Positions 32,464-44,237 of a DNA stretch of 64,000 bases are shown in pieces. The position numbers and the translations under genes are program-made. The notes under the pieces are model-generated. The model was not told the DNA's origin. It saw only the letters and a list, made by a program, of their open reading frames with translations, and did not search any database. Source of the stretch: Neofusicoccum parvum (taxonomy: Eukaryota; Ascomycota; Dothideomycetes; Botryosphaeriales; Botryosphaeriaceae); NCBI GenBank assembly GCA_020912385.1, contig CP087208.1, forward strand, positions 2,914,001 to 2,978,000. The letters are read 5' to 3'. Numbering within the stretch: the first letter of the stretch is position 1; each line of letters opens with the position of its first letter.

Positions 32464-34090
32464 TCAGGCATTGTCAAAGTGGTCGGCGTAAATGTACTGC
32501 TGAAGGAACCCTTCGTCGTTCATATCGAAGCTGAAGAAGGGTTCGAGGACCTCACGATCGTTGATAAGAGGGTAAGACTGGCCAGGAAGGAACTGATCAT
32601 TGTGAGGGTACTCAGATCCACTCTCCCAGAGATCAGTGGCAAGCTCTGCAAAGGCTTTAGGTCCAAAGGTGGAGTTGTCTTGATCGGACTGTCCAACCGA
32701 AACGCCTTCGCCGGAGTTGACAGCTCCAGAGCCATTGGCGTGAGCGGCTTGAGGGAAGTACGCACGAAGGTCCGAGTAATTGGTGAGCTGCGCATTGATT
32801 GAGAAGCCACGTAGGTTCGGGTTTGAGAAGTTCGCACGGGAGGCAACGCAGTTGTCGGGATCGGGGTCCACCAGGTGAGCCAGCTCATCCTCAGTCTCAT
32901 CAGTGTCCATGAAAGCGGTGATACCATCGGAGACGCTATCCTGTGCAGTGGGGGCAGGCTGGGCAGGCTGGTTGAACGGTTGAATGGCGTGGAAAGCCGG
33001 GAGAGTGAACTGGGCTGGGAAGACAATTGGCTGATTCTGACTCTGAGGACCTAGCTGAACAATCTGAGCAGCCTGAGGAACACCTGGAATAACATGAGGA
33101 GGATTGAAGGCCACCGTAGTCTGCTGAGGAGTCGTCCAAAGCACCTGGGGGTTGGTCTGAGCAATCTGATAGGCGGTCTGAGCAGCCTGATGGGCAGTCT
33201 GAGCAGTTTGCTGGGCATTCTGAGCAGCCTGAGGGGCGATCTGAGCAATCTGAGGGACGGTCTGAGCAGCCTGAGGGGCGTTCTGAGCGACTTGGTGAGC
33301 CGACTGAGCAACTTGGTGAGCAGGTTGAGCCGCCATGGCCAGATGAGAGCCGCTGGTGTTGCTGCTGGACGCGGCAGCATTGCCGGGAATAGTAGCAGGA
33401 ACATTGCGCGGAAGACCGTAGCCAGAGGCACGGACGAAGCCGATCATGTCTTCAACAGACACGTTGGTGGTCAAGAAGCCCTGCGGGAAAGACGTCGGAT
33501 CAGGCACAGAGCGGCGGACAAGACGCGAGCCAGACCCGTCGCTGATGAGCTCCCAGCCGAAGGTGTGAAGGTAGGTATCACGAGCGACGATACCAATGTG
33601 AGGGCATGCAATGCTAAGGAACTTGTCCATGGGCGCATTCTCGGTGCCGACTTCGTCGCGGATGTTGGAGTAGGCTTTAGCCAAGATGGTCCACTTGGCC
33701 TTCGTCATCTCGACTTCCCACAAGGTCCTCACGAAGCCCGACCTGTCCTTCTGTTGATGCCTGTCGAAGATAGGTGAGACATAGCCTGGGTTGTGTCAGT
33801 TTTGTTCAATATTCTAGAAGGTATAAGGTGGTCTTACAGCGGAAGGCGACGAAGCAGTTGAGAGTGCGCTTCTTCTTGTTCTTTTGCTGCGGGATAGGAG
33901 GGGACAGCGTCGACGCGGGTTGCTGAGCCTGGGTAGGACCGGCCGGCTGATTATGGACCGCATGACTGACGGCCTGCATCGCGCTATTCGCGTTCGTACT
34001 GTGAAGGTGCGCTAGGATCCCTTGGAGCTGGGTTTGGCTGAGTGGAATCGTGTAGGACTGCACGTGTTGCGGAAGCTTGTGAGTCGACAT
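32464..34090 (-). CDS. MAT1-1-1: Mating-type protein MAT1-1-1 (alpha-box transcription factor)
   Basis: Exon 1 34090-33838 and exon 2 33785-32464, joined by a 52-nt phase-1 intron (GTAAGA donor, CTGACAC branch, CCCAG acceptor) inside the alpha box, the usual place for this gene's intron. Product 524 residues. The alpha (MATalpha HMG) box spans about residues 71-150: RTLNCFVAFR / CYVSPIFDRHQQKDRSG, TLWEVEMTKAKWTILAKAYS, then NAPMDKFLSIACPHIGIV and YLHTFGWEL. It is the master regulator of MAT1-1 identity, acting in the nucleus with pheromone genes as targets. Residues about 235-300 are eight tandem Ala/Gln-rich heptads, and the C-terminus is acidic. It is divergent from the second locus gene at 34474. 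Confidence 0.93.
33130..33340 (-). repeat. 21-nt tandem repeat inside MAT1-1-1
   Basis: About eight to nine imperfect 21-nt units (TGAGCAGCCTGAGGGGCGTTC-type, shortened here) code for Ala/Gln heptads of the form x-x-Q-x-A-Q-x, for example AHQVAQS, APQAAQN and AYQIAQT. The units vary mainly at the first, fourth and seventh residue. Confidence 0.8.
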
Positions 34091-34473
34091 TGGGCCGACG
34101 ACACGGAGCGGTACTGGAGTTTGAGGGGAGGGTTTGTGCGACAGAGCGGCTGCAACAGCTGTGTCTGAAAGAAACGGGACAAAGAAGATTGTGTGTGTGC
34201 GGGGTGTTGTCCGGGAAATAGTCAGGTTCTGAGCTTGGGCGAGTACTTATGCGCCACAAACGAGGGAGGCTGGGGCGAGGGCACAAAGAAACTGACTTCA
34301 CTTTTCACCACAAAACGTGCACGTATGCCTTTTTTGGTTCAGTCGACCGTTTTCAATGCCCTTGCTGCCTGCCCTACGAATACAAATTGTTTACTCATGC
34401 CTTTCTTTCCGCAACCTCTCCAACACCTCACACTCTCACTTCACGCTCAGAGTACGCTCTCAAACCCGTCAAG
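34091..34473. promoter_or_regulatory. Bidirectional promoter of the mating-type genes
   Basis: 383 nt separate the start codons of MAT1-1-1 (minus) and the second locus gene (plus), so the two likely share regulatory sequence. No TATA box is evident. Leader sequence before 34474 is CT-rich. Confidence 0.5.
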
Positions 34474-35761
34474 ATGAACGGGATATCGGGCAGGATGTGG
34501 CAGCCAAATCGTGGCCTGCTTCCCCTCGAAGAGTTCACCAATGCAGGTCTGCCAAACCCTCCTCCTACGCTACCCGGTCGTCCGAAGACTCCAGACCAGA
34601 ACTTCGCTCGCGGATCACACGAGCACCTAGACGCGCTTTTGGGCGACCTTCAGCAGCTCTGTATCGAATACTGCATCAATATCTGCATCCGCAAACCGCT
34701 CACTTCCGCGATGGAATCGGCTTTCGAGAAGATAATGGCGGAATGCCTTCAATTACTTGACCCCCCAAACACCATCGTAGACCCGGATGTAAGGTCTCAG
34801 TTCTTCAAGATTGTGCGCTCGACTGCAAAAAACGTCATGGAAGTCACCAAGGCCCATCGGGATCTAAACGACACTCTGCGAGCACCGCTTGATAAGGCCC
34901 AGCGAGTTATGGAGGCGAGCAGTGGATACAAAGACGGTCTTCCGAGATGGTCACAGTTTCTGGCTCTCAATGCGCCTGGTGCAAAGAAGCTACAACTTCA
35001 GAAGCGTAACTACCTACAGCCACAGCGCCGAGGCTATCAGGTACTGCCTCAGGGAGGCATTGGCATCCTTCGTCACTGGGACACGGCGATGATTAACTTC
35101 ATCACCGACGTCGATCCTCAGATGCAGATGAACCTATGGGCTCCTCGCTTCGATTGGGGAACTTTGGGCCTCCACCGTCTTGCACTTGGTGTGCGTAGGT
35201 TTGATCCGCTTAAATACGTACCCTCCCCATGGGCCATGAAGCCGCGGATGGACAATCCTGCACTCATCTCGAGGTTCAACGGTTGGCATATGGAGCTTGA
35301 GCAACTGGATAGCGCCTATGGTAGGAATACTTCTACTGCCCATCTAAGACATCTAGGACCGAAGCAAATACTGACATGTTCCTAAAATAGGCTCCTACAT
35401 CGACAAGATGCCCCATATTGACGAGATAGTGAACTCAGCGAACCAAGTTGTGGCCAACAGCGGGCCCAGAAAGATTGCTTTCACATTGGAAGAAGCAACT
35501 TCTCGGTCTAGCGATATTGATGAGTTCAACTTCATCCTGGTTCACCGCTTCATCCGCGATGACGAGCTGACGCGGCTGCGCGAGCGCGAGACCATCTCTC
35601 CGGCCGAGCGTAAGAAGATGGATATGAGGAAGAAGAGGCAGGGTTTGGCCCTTCAAGACGGCAACCCTCCCCAGTCGGGACCTCCGCAAGCCGGACCATC
35701 CAACCAAGCTGGTCCCTCGACTCAGGCAGCAACTTCCTCCACGATGAACACAGCGCCTTGA
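34474..35761 (+). CDS. Second mating-locus gene, MAT1-1-8-like by position
   Basis: Exon 1 34474-35320 and exon 2 35391-35761 with a 70-nt phase-1 intron (GTAGGA donor, CTGACAT branch, AAATAG acceptor). Product 405 residues. Starts MNGISGRMWQPNRGLLPLEE. A helical segment (LDALLGDLQQLCIEYCINIC and AFEKIMAECLQLL) is followed by a region LPRWSQFLALNAP, an FDWGTLGLHRLALG patch and, in exon 2, a conserved-looking EFNFILVHRFIRDDELTRLR then a basic helix and a Gln/Pro/Gly tail. No known domain. Its position, head-to-head with MAT1-1-1, is that of the idiomorph-specific second gene (MAT1-1-8 in Botryosphaeriales, MAT1-1-4 elsewhere). That assignment is from synteny, not sequence. Confidence 0.7.
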
Positions 35762-36417
35762 AGACTCTCCGGAGTCAAAAAGGCATCATCATGCCAAAGT
35801 CATTTGGACGAACATTTCAACTGCTCTCCTTTTCCAACCTACAGTACCTCTTCCCAATGCACGACATCGTATCAGAGTCATCAGGGCAACGGCTTTAACT
35901 GCTCACCGAATCCAAGCTTTTGTCTTTCCATAATTGCGCCAAAACGGCCGGGACAAAGGCTCCAATTCCCCACCCAATCCAAGCTCCTGTCTTTCAACAA
36001 TTGCACCGAAGCCATCCTGGCGAAGGCTTCAATAACCCTTCAATAATTCGAGCTCCTGCATTCCCCCCCTCTCCAACAGCACAGCGAGAACACAGCATAC
36101 ATATTCCATAGGCAACAAACAACACCCCATCACCACAGATAGAAATACAGAGAACTATACTCTCCAAATCGGCGCTTTCTCAGAACTAGTGTCCTGCGTG
36201 ATGTCGTGAATATTGCATAGTGAAATGTATAAAATAGAAAAGAAGAACAATATCCCCCAAGTACAACGCGGTGCCATGTCTCATGAGTCGTAGAGAAGCC
36301 CATCCCAACGCCAACCGCCGACGCCCGCACCTCGTAGCGCAAAGTCCAAAAACAAGACCCAGCGGCCCAAACACAGCAGCACATCCCCCAGCCCGCCCGA
36401 GAAGCACAGAAAAGTGA
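35762..36417. other. Intergenic region
   Basis: Downstream of the second mating-locus gene. It contains an imperfect short repetition: GGCTTTAACTGCTCACCGAA, a related unit with CTCCAATTCCCCACCCAATC, and another near 36025 (each with TCCAAGCT or TCGAGCTCCTG), three rough copies about 70 nt apart (35890-36060). Otherwise nothing supported. Confidence 0.35.
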
Positions 36418-38198
36418 GCCAAAGCCAAAGCGCGACCTTCAAGATCGTACAGCGTGCGACAAGCCCGAGATCTGATCCGAAGGCTGTGTGCCGGCTTTCG
36501 AGCAGCTGGGCTGGAGAAGGGAGACGTTGTCTGCTTGCACTCATTCAATGACTTGAGACTACCCCGCAGTCACTGTGCTGCACAGCATCTGACAAAGCTT
36601 TCCGCAGGTCACCTACCCAATCTTGGTCAACGGCATCGTTGCATTCGGCGGAATATTCGCGGGCATCAACCCAGCCTACACCCAGTATGAGATCGCCCAC
36701 GCCATCAAGGCCGCCAAAATCAAATGCTTTATCACCGAGCCGGACCTGGTCAAGAACGTCCTCCCGGCAGCCAGAGACGCGGGCATCCCCGAATCCCGGA
36801 TCTTCATCTTCGACAAGCCAAGCCAGACCGTCCCGGCAGGCATGCAATCATGGACGACCCTCCTCTCTTACGGCGAGCAAGACTGGGTCCGCTTCGACGA
36901 CCTCGAGACCGTGAAGACCACCGAAGCAGCCCGGCTCTTCTCCAGCGGCACGACCGGCCTGCCCAAAGCCGCCCGTCTCTCACACCACAACTTCATCGCC
37001 CAGCACCACGTCACCGAACCCCAAACCTCTCTCCCGTTCAAGGTGCCACCCACCCCCTCCCCCAACAGCCCTAACCCCCGCTGAAACCTCCTCTCCAACC
37101 CAGCCCGGCATCCTCGTCGCCATCCCCCTCTTCCACGCCGGCGCCGCCCCGCGCACGCACTTCTCCCCGCTGCGCTCCGGCACGCAGACGTACATCATGC
37201 GGCACTTCGACGCCGCCGCCTTCCTCGCCAACGTCGAGCGCCACCGCATCACCGTCCTCGTCGGCGTGCCCGCCATGATGCGCGCGCTGCTGGACCAGCG
37301 CCCCTCGCTGCACGCGCTCCGCTCCGTCCGCGCGGCCAGCAGCGGCGCCGCGCCGCTGCACCGCGACGTGCGGGCGCGCGTGAAGGCGCTACTAGGCCCG
37401 GCCGTGCCGTACACGCAGTGAGTCCTCCCTCACCCCACTCATCCGCCCGCCATCTCACGCGGGCAAACCAAGGGCCTGGGGCATGACGGAGACGACGTGC
37501 CGGGCGACGGGGTTCGCGTGGCCGGACGAGGACGCGGACGACGCGGACGACGCCGCCTGCAGCGTGTGCTACGCCGTGCCCGGCCTGGACCTGAAGCTGA
37601 CGGACGAGGCGGGACGGGAGGTGGCGGCGTGCGACGACGACGACGCGCGCGGCGAGCTGTGGGTGCGCGGGCCGATCGTGTTCATGGGGTACGTGGACAG
37701 CCCGGCCGCGAACGCGGCGTGGGATGCCGACGGCTTCTTCCCGACTCGGGACGTGGCGTACTGCAGCGGCAGGAACGGGCAGTGGTACATCGTGGATCGG
37801 AAGAAGGTGGGTTGGCTGGTGTCGGAGTCGTTTCGTGGGATGTTGCTGACGGGGTGCAGGAGTTGATCAAGGTCCGTGGCTTTCAGGTTGCGCCGCCGGA
37901 GCTTGAGGGCGTTCTGCTCACGCATCCTCTGGTTGCGGATGTGGCGGTTGTTGGCGTGAAGGCGACGCCGGATGGCTCGGAGCTGCCCCGCGCGTATGTT
38001 GTCAGGCGTCCAGGTGCTGAGGGCGATGCGTTGACGGTTCAAGACGTGAAGAAGTATGTGGCGGAGAGACTTTCGTCTTACAAAAGACTAGAGGGTGGTG
38101 TGGTGTTCGTGGATGAACTTCCGAAGAACCCGACGATGAAGGTGATGAAGAATGTCTTGAGAGAGAGGGCGGCCAAAGAGATGGGCGCGAAGCTGTAA
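36418..38198 (+). pseudogene. 4-coumarate:CoA-ligase-like AMP-binding protein, damaged 5' end
   Basis: Segments 36418-36552, 36608-37042, 37104-37417, 37473-37806 and 37860-38198 code for an ANL-family acyl-CoA ligase: P-loop SSGTTGLPKAARLSHHN, QAWGMTETT, GELWVRGP, DRKKELIKVRGFQVAP, and PKNPTMKVM with the catalytic Lys. C-terminal AKL is a PTS1-type signal for peroxisomes. Introns of 61, 55 and 53 nt are normal. The intron at 36553-36607 has a good branch (CTGAC) and CCGCAG acceptor and a normal 55-nt length, but its donor reads TTGAGA in place of GTGAGA. Upstream, homology (RSYSVRQARDLIRRL) is preceded by an in-frame TGA at 36415, and no first exon is found. I read it as a recently disabled gene; a sequencing error at the donor is the main alternative. 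Confidence 0.75.
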
Positions 38199-38846
38199 CG
38201 AGCAATGACTGGGATGGATCGCTTTCCTTTTTTTTCCCCCTCGTACAAGAATGGTCTGCCACGCGTTCGGCGCTGATAATTGACGCAATCCTTCTGGTGT
38301 CACCGTCGGCAACCGCGGTAGTCCTTATCGCCTTTGTGCTATGCAACTAACTCTAAAAGCTGTGGTACGTACTGTCGCTCCAATGACGGCTACTGATGTT
38401 CCAGGTGGCAGTGTAGACGTTGCAGCATAGGATGTGGCGGAGCCATCAACGTCGATCACCCGCTTACTTTGACGTGCCACCTAATCCAATGGCGGAGCTC
38501 ACAACTGAGGCTCACAGTTGGTCCGCCACGACTATCGTACGTAAATTGGTCCATAGATGGTCCGCGAGACAGTACTTACAGCTAATCAGGATGCTCAGTG
38601 TAGCACCCTGTGTTTAACCGGTCATAAGGCAGACTGCTGCCTGCCGAGGATAGTCGATCCTTTTACTCCATCTGGCCAGGCTATGCACTAAGATACATCA
38701 GGCAACAGCCCGTGCATGTCAGCCTTACACGTCAAGTGAACATCTCTCCAAGTATATATTCCAACCACCACAACCACCCCAGCAAAACAATTCAAACACA
38801 CACCCCAACCACCCCCATCCCACCCGCAACCCCCACCACCACAACC
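38199..38846. other. Intergenic region
   Basis: Spacer without supported coding sequence. The last 100 bases are an A/C-rich leader before the start of the AAA-ATPase relic. Confidence 0.4.
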
Positions 38847-39952
38847 ATGGGCGACCAATACCCCTTCCCACCGCCCACCACCTCCTCCCAAATCTTCACC
38901 GCCTACACCACGCACTCCTCCGCGCCGCGCATCAGCACCGACACAATCCTCCAATCCGCCCTGCGCGCCGCCCACCCCCGCCACCACCTCGCCGCCACAT
39001 CCTGCAACCTACTCGCATACGCGCGGGCCGGCCACACCACCGCCGTGCCCGCCGCAGATGGTCCCCCCCCCCCCCCCCCCCCCTCCTCCGCTCGCGCGCA
39101 TACCAGCCGCCATCCCGCCGACTGGGCGGCGGGCCCGGCGCGCTCGCCGACGCGGTGACGTTCGGGCTGGACGCGGAGCGGATGTTAACCGACCACCGCA
39201 GCGCGGTTTGATCTTCCACGGCACGCCGGGAAATGGCAAGACGATGACGGTCAAGACCATCATCAAGGCGCTCATGTCTCGTCCCGATCCCATTCCGACG
39301 CTGTACGTCAAGACTTTCGCACAAAGAGGCTTCGGCCCACAGCAGTCAGTGCGGCAGATCTTCACCAAAGCCCGCCAGGCAGCACCGTGCTTGCTGTTGT
39401 TTGAAGACGTGGACTCTCTCGTGAAGGAAGAAGTCAGATCGTACTTCCTGAACGAGATTGATGGACTTGAGAACAACGATGGGATCCTGATGATCGGGTT
39501 CACGAACAATCGTGAGTTCAATATTAGAGTGGTATAGACGATGGGAGGCTAACGAGCTCGCAGTGGACAATCTTGACCCTGGTCTCTCAAAGCGCCCGTC
39601 CTGATTCGACCGGAAGTACCGCTTCAAGACGCCATCCCTTGAAGAGCGCGTCAGATATTGTGACTGGTGGAGGAGCAAGTTTGCCGACAACCCTGACCTC
39701 CAGACCGATGCTACCGTCTCGGAACGTGTTGCTGAACTTACTGAAGGCTTCAGTTTTGCCTACTTGAAGGAAGCGTGGGTTGCCTGTCTACTCACTCTTC
39801 TCTACGATACCTCCGCCACTGGTACCAAAGAGGCGTCTGGCAGGCTAGCGGAGACGCTCGAGAAGCAAATCGGAATTCTGAAAGCGGAAATGGCAGACGT
39901 GGAGAAGAGCGATAGCACGGACGACAAGAAAGAGAAAGCAGAGGACAAGTAA
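38847..39952 (+). pseudogene. BCS1-like AAA ATPase, multiply disrupted
   Basis: Starts MGDQYPFPPPTTSSQIFTAY. A run of 21 C (39063-39083) breaks the frame; after it the sequence YQPPSRRLGGGPGALADAV appears in a second frame, and the AAA core appears in a third (RGLIFHGTPGNGKT Walker A, CLLLFEDVDS Walker B, GILMIGFTNN). The stretch normally separating these is missing, so there is an internal deletion. After a normal 52-nt intron (39512-39563; GTGAGT), LDNLDPGLSKRPS is followed by TGA (39602) exactly where the family has Arg in SKRPSRFDRKY, a CGA-to-TGA change. The rest stays open to 39952 (FDRKYRFKTPSLEERVRYCD ... EDK). Homologues hydrolyse ATP at membranes, as in mitochondrial Bcs1. This copy should be inactive. 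Confidence 0.8.
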
Positions 39953-40672
39953 GGCAATCAACGCAACATCTGGTATATGCAGATGAGAAGCGAGGAATTT
40001 AGATAGCCATTCTGAAATCGCGGAAAAAAATAATTGTGTGTTAGAATTATTAAGGGCTAGGAGTTCTCGGAATTTCCACGCCGCGATTTTAAAGGTCTTT
40101 ATGCACCTGAAGTAGTTGAATCTGAATACCAGTATTTGATTGTCTCTGTCAACCTCAAATACATAGCACATGAGAGAGTGATTGAACCTTAGGCACAAAC
40201 TGTACCAAGTATTCCCTGGGGTTTACCGCCACAAATCGCAGATTACATAAAAAGTGAAGCTTGTTTTCACCGGGAAAAACGCTCGTCTATCTTAGGGAAT
40301 CTAAACTCCGAACAACCTAAACCATTTAGTTACCATCTCCAATCTGTTTCTGTCAACCACACGTGCCCGCAATCACGTGCTTAATCTTTCGTTCAACAAA
40401 AGCTACACTAGCCTCAACACTACCCCTTTGCTCCCCTTCTTACTATAGCCAAGGTTAATGAAAGAGCCACTGTGTTCTTTCAAACGCGTAGTATATAGTT
40501 AGCTTAGATAGCCTTAATTTACAAGACAGCGGCGTCTTACTTTCTCGCACCGTTCGACAGTTTCCTTCTCGAGTATAGAATAGGAACGGTCCCCGCGTAT
40601 GGTTCGATTATCATCTCGCCTCCAGTTCGAAAATGTCTAACTTATGTAGCGCACACTCCTGCCCCCGCACTC
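39953..40672. other. Intergenic region
   Basis: AT-richer spacer, no supported gene. It should hold the terminator of the MFS gene on the minus strand. Confidence 0.4.
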
Positions 40673-42316
40673 TCACTTCCCAGCCGTCCCGACCTTCTGG
40701 CCGCCACGGAACGCATACGCCACCAGCACCGCCGACGACAGCGCCAGGCCAAAATTAAAGTACTGCGCGGCGTGCAAGCTGCTCAGCAGCCCCGCGCCGC
40801 CGGGCCCGCCGTCGCCCTGCTTGACGACGGCGGTCTGGATGGCGGTCGCGACGACGAGCGCGACGACGCGGCCGATCTGGACGATGGAGTTGCAGATGCC
40901 GCCGCCCAGGGCCTGGTCCTCGGGCGGCAGCGACAGGGCGGTGAAGAGCGTGAGGACGGGCGCCAGCAGGTCCGAGCCCAGCGCGGCGAGGCACATGGCG
41001 ACGAAGCCGGCGCGCCAGTAGGGCGCGGCGGGCGGGATGGGCAGCGCGTACAGCAGGCAGGAGACGGCCAGGCAGGACGTGCAGAAGGTGAGCAGCGCGT
41101 CGCTCCGGATCCGCGACATGGCCTTCGCGGCGAGGAAGCTCGCGGCGAGCCCGACGATGCCGGTGGGCAGGAAGTACAGGGTCGTGCTGATGACGCTTTT
41201 GGAGAGGAAGTCCTGGTAGCTGGTGGTTGGGACGCAAGGTCAGCGAGACACGCGGCGAGCCGGGGTGACGGAAGCGCGCTTACTAGTAGGTTGCAAAGAG
41301 CAGGAAGTTGTTGAAAGAGCCTTGGAACAGCGCCAGGACGACCTGCGCAGCGGTGAAGCGCGTGTTCAGCCAGATGGACATCTTGAGCAGCGGGGCCCGC
41401 GTTGTCCTCAGCTCGAGGTACACTTGCCAGCAGACAAACAGCACTCCGATTACCACCGACGCCGAGAGCACGGGAGGGATCCAAGGCCGCTCCCAGCCGT
41501 CCACCTCGGCTTCGGTCAGGGTGAAGGTGAGCAACAGCAGACTGGTGGTGATGAGCGCACCGCCCAGCCAATCGACGCCTCCTTTGCGCGCCGCCGCTAT
41601 CCTGTCGGCCGCGGCGTGCGAGGGGATGACCAGGACGCCTGCAACGGCCACGCCCCCCGCGAGGATGCCGAAGATCCAGAAAATCCACTTCCAGCTCAGG
41701 TACTGGCCGATGACGCCCCCGAGGAGGATGCCCAGGATCGTGCCGAGGGAGTGCCCGGCGCCGTAGATGCTGAACGCGTAGTCCTTGGGCTTCCCCGGCC
41801 CGAACGTGCCGCCGAGGATGCCCAGCCCCGACGAGACGTTGGCCGCGCCCCCGAAGCCCTGCATGGCGCGCAGGATGTCGAAGGCGATTTCGTTCGGGGC
41901 GAACGGGACGGCAATGGTGCTTGCGGTGACCCACGCAGACCCGAGGATGAAGGTGGTTCGTCGTCCGTAAATGTCGGCGAGCCGGCCCCAGAGGAGGAGA
42001 AAACAGCCGTACGCGATGTAGTACGATGAGATAATCCACTGCTGGCGCGCAGCTGGGATGTCTAGATCTCGGGCAATGCTGGGCAGAATGATCATGGAGG
42101 ACTGCACAGTGAGTGTCTGGGAACGTCTATGTCAGCAATTCATGCTTGAGAGACGGTGTCATTGGACGGCCTTACGTTGAGAAGGTTCGCCGATGACAGC
42201 GTCAGCACCAGTGGGATATGGAAAGACTCTTCCTTCTCAATCTCAGACGTCCCACTCTCGGCATCGATGTCAATAGACACCATAGCCACGGCGGAGTCAC
42301 TATCGTCCATACGCAT
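40673..42316 (-). CDS. MFS transporter, DHA2-like
   Basis: Three exons: 42316-42176, 42116-41284, 41219-40673; introns of 59 and 64 nt with CTGAC branches (phases 0 and 2). Product 506 residues. An acidic N-terminal tail (DIDAESGTSEIEKEES) precedes the membrane part. The signature GRLADIYGRR lies between spans 2 and 3, after WIISSYYIAYGCFLLLW, and a span-5-type motif GAGHSLGTILGILLGGVIG follows. About 14 hydrophobic spans can be counted, fitting the drug:H+ antiporter-2 type. Such proteins export drugs, toxins or small metabolites at the plasma membrane or vacuole. No biosynthetic cluster is next to it, so the substrate cannot be inferred. Confidence 0.88.
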
Positions 42317-44237
42317 GGCGAACTAAATATGGGCACTGACCAGCACGCGATCCCAGTGGTATCAGCGCGGTGTGTGGGAAGAGAAAGATGCTCCCGCTCG
42401 TTGAATTTCACTGCACGTCTCCCACTGTCACCCCCAGCCGATGGAGTGCGTTAAATATCGAGCACTTTGTTTTCTCGCGCATCTTCACGTTTTGATTTGA
42501 CGAAATGACGGGCTAGCTGGATCCTGGGAATAAGGGAGATTCCTACGCTCTCATTAAAGGAGCAAAAAAGAGGGGGTTACTGGAATGCAAGTTGCATACC
42601 TCCTTACTCCTCTTCTTCGGCCTCGTCCCCTTCGTTCTTGTATTCTCGGTCCTTCTTCCGGTCGTCTTGTTCTCGCACCTTACGTCATGTTCCTCGCCAC
42701 TATCTATCTGATGTTTTCGCCCAAAGCGGTCGACACCACCGTCGAGTTCCCTGGTCACAGACGCCGTGCAGCGCAACACAGGTCGGCCGGCTTGACGGGA
42801 GGGGGGCGTGATGACAGCGAGACCCTCAGCCGTCCCCGTCACCTGCTCCACAGGGACGTATCAGAAAAGGGCGGGCCATCGACGGACACAAAGGCTTGCG
42901 TGCGGTTACATTGCGCCGCTCTTAGCGTTGAGTATATACTAGAATGTACCCTCGCAGCGATCGTCGGCATCGCATCTCAGGATGCCGGCAGCTCGACCCG
43001 TCGCATCTCCCAAAATCGGGCCGTCGTCCGCTGCCATTCTCGTTGTCGGTAGAAACGGCGAATGAGAGACGGCTGTGAAGAATGGCGAGACCCGGACGGA
43101 CGCCACGGTGGTGGTTATGGTATGCCAATCGCCTGGTCAGCAGGCGAGGCACTAGCTTCGATGATTTAGGGCAGGAACCTCCGGACTGGTTCTCCTGGTC
43201 CTGCCGCGCATCCGCAGAACCGAGCGTCGACTCCTGGGGTGGTCGGAGCTAGCGTTGACATGTCCTGCTCTGCCACACCCCGTGCTAGCGTCAAAGGGAT
43301 AGAACAACATCCACACCACATGCACGCTGGCAAGGCAGCACAATTGCGTCAGGAGAGTGGAAGGTACTGCTCTTCCTGCAAACCTTGTGTCTTTCCATAG
43401 CGTCCAGTTTTCCGTTGAGGTCAGACTTCACAATACTCGCAACAAGATCCATACCACACATCCGGGAATGAACGTATTCAAACGCGAGGACCGGCCCCAA
43501 CCTCTCAACATTAATTGAGCTTTAGATATGGACTTGCTAAGAGAAAGAGTAAAAAGGAATCAAGGAGAAGAACCACGCAGGCTATGCCGCAACGAGAGAA
43601 CCAACTCAGACGCGAAGCTATGTAAAGAGCGCCCAATGCCCGATTAATGCCTGGTCCAACGACGGCTAAAACCACCAATGCGAGAGCAGGGCAAAATGAA
43701 TGAACGGGACGTGCAGGAGCATTGCGGAGACACGCGTGTGGGGGGGAATCAAGTGTTCGAATAAGCAGCAAACGCAGAAACAAAAAGGAAAAAAGCAATC
43801 GAGCTTGCTAGGCAAAAACAGCAACGCAATGGGAATAAGCAACGCGAAAAAAACAACAGACAACCGGCCGTGATAAAGAGAGAGGTATTACCACCCTCGA
43901 TCCAACCGCCAAGCCTCCCATAGCAGCCGCAACCACACCCACCAACCATTCCATTAGCACCGTCCGTCCGCCAAAAAAGACAACGAAAAACACAACGTTC
44001 CTCCCTAAACAATTTGACGCATCCACCCCAGTGACAAGGGAAAAGGCGGAAACCGCGAGAGAGCAAAAACTAACAAAGAAAGAACCACCAGGTATTTCAC
44101 AAATTGGATATCAACAACCACAACCACAACCACAACCTCTCTTCCCCACCCCCCGAACCAAGCAAAAAAAAAAGCAATAAACAGGAAACGAACGAAAACG
44201 ACGAGGGGAAAAAAAAAAATAAACAACCACCTCCCAC
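42317..44237. other. Intergenic region
   Basis: Almost 2 kb without a supported gene. Open frames at 42585-43052 and 43291-43798 lack coding character. The segment 43800-44230 is A-rich on the plus strand and is probably the 3' untranslated region of the long minus-strand gene. Confidence 0.4.

Noticed and set aside
40772..42029. Long plus-strand frames across the MFS gene
   Set aside because: Shadows of the transporter, whose membrane spans and motif A fix the coding strand.
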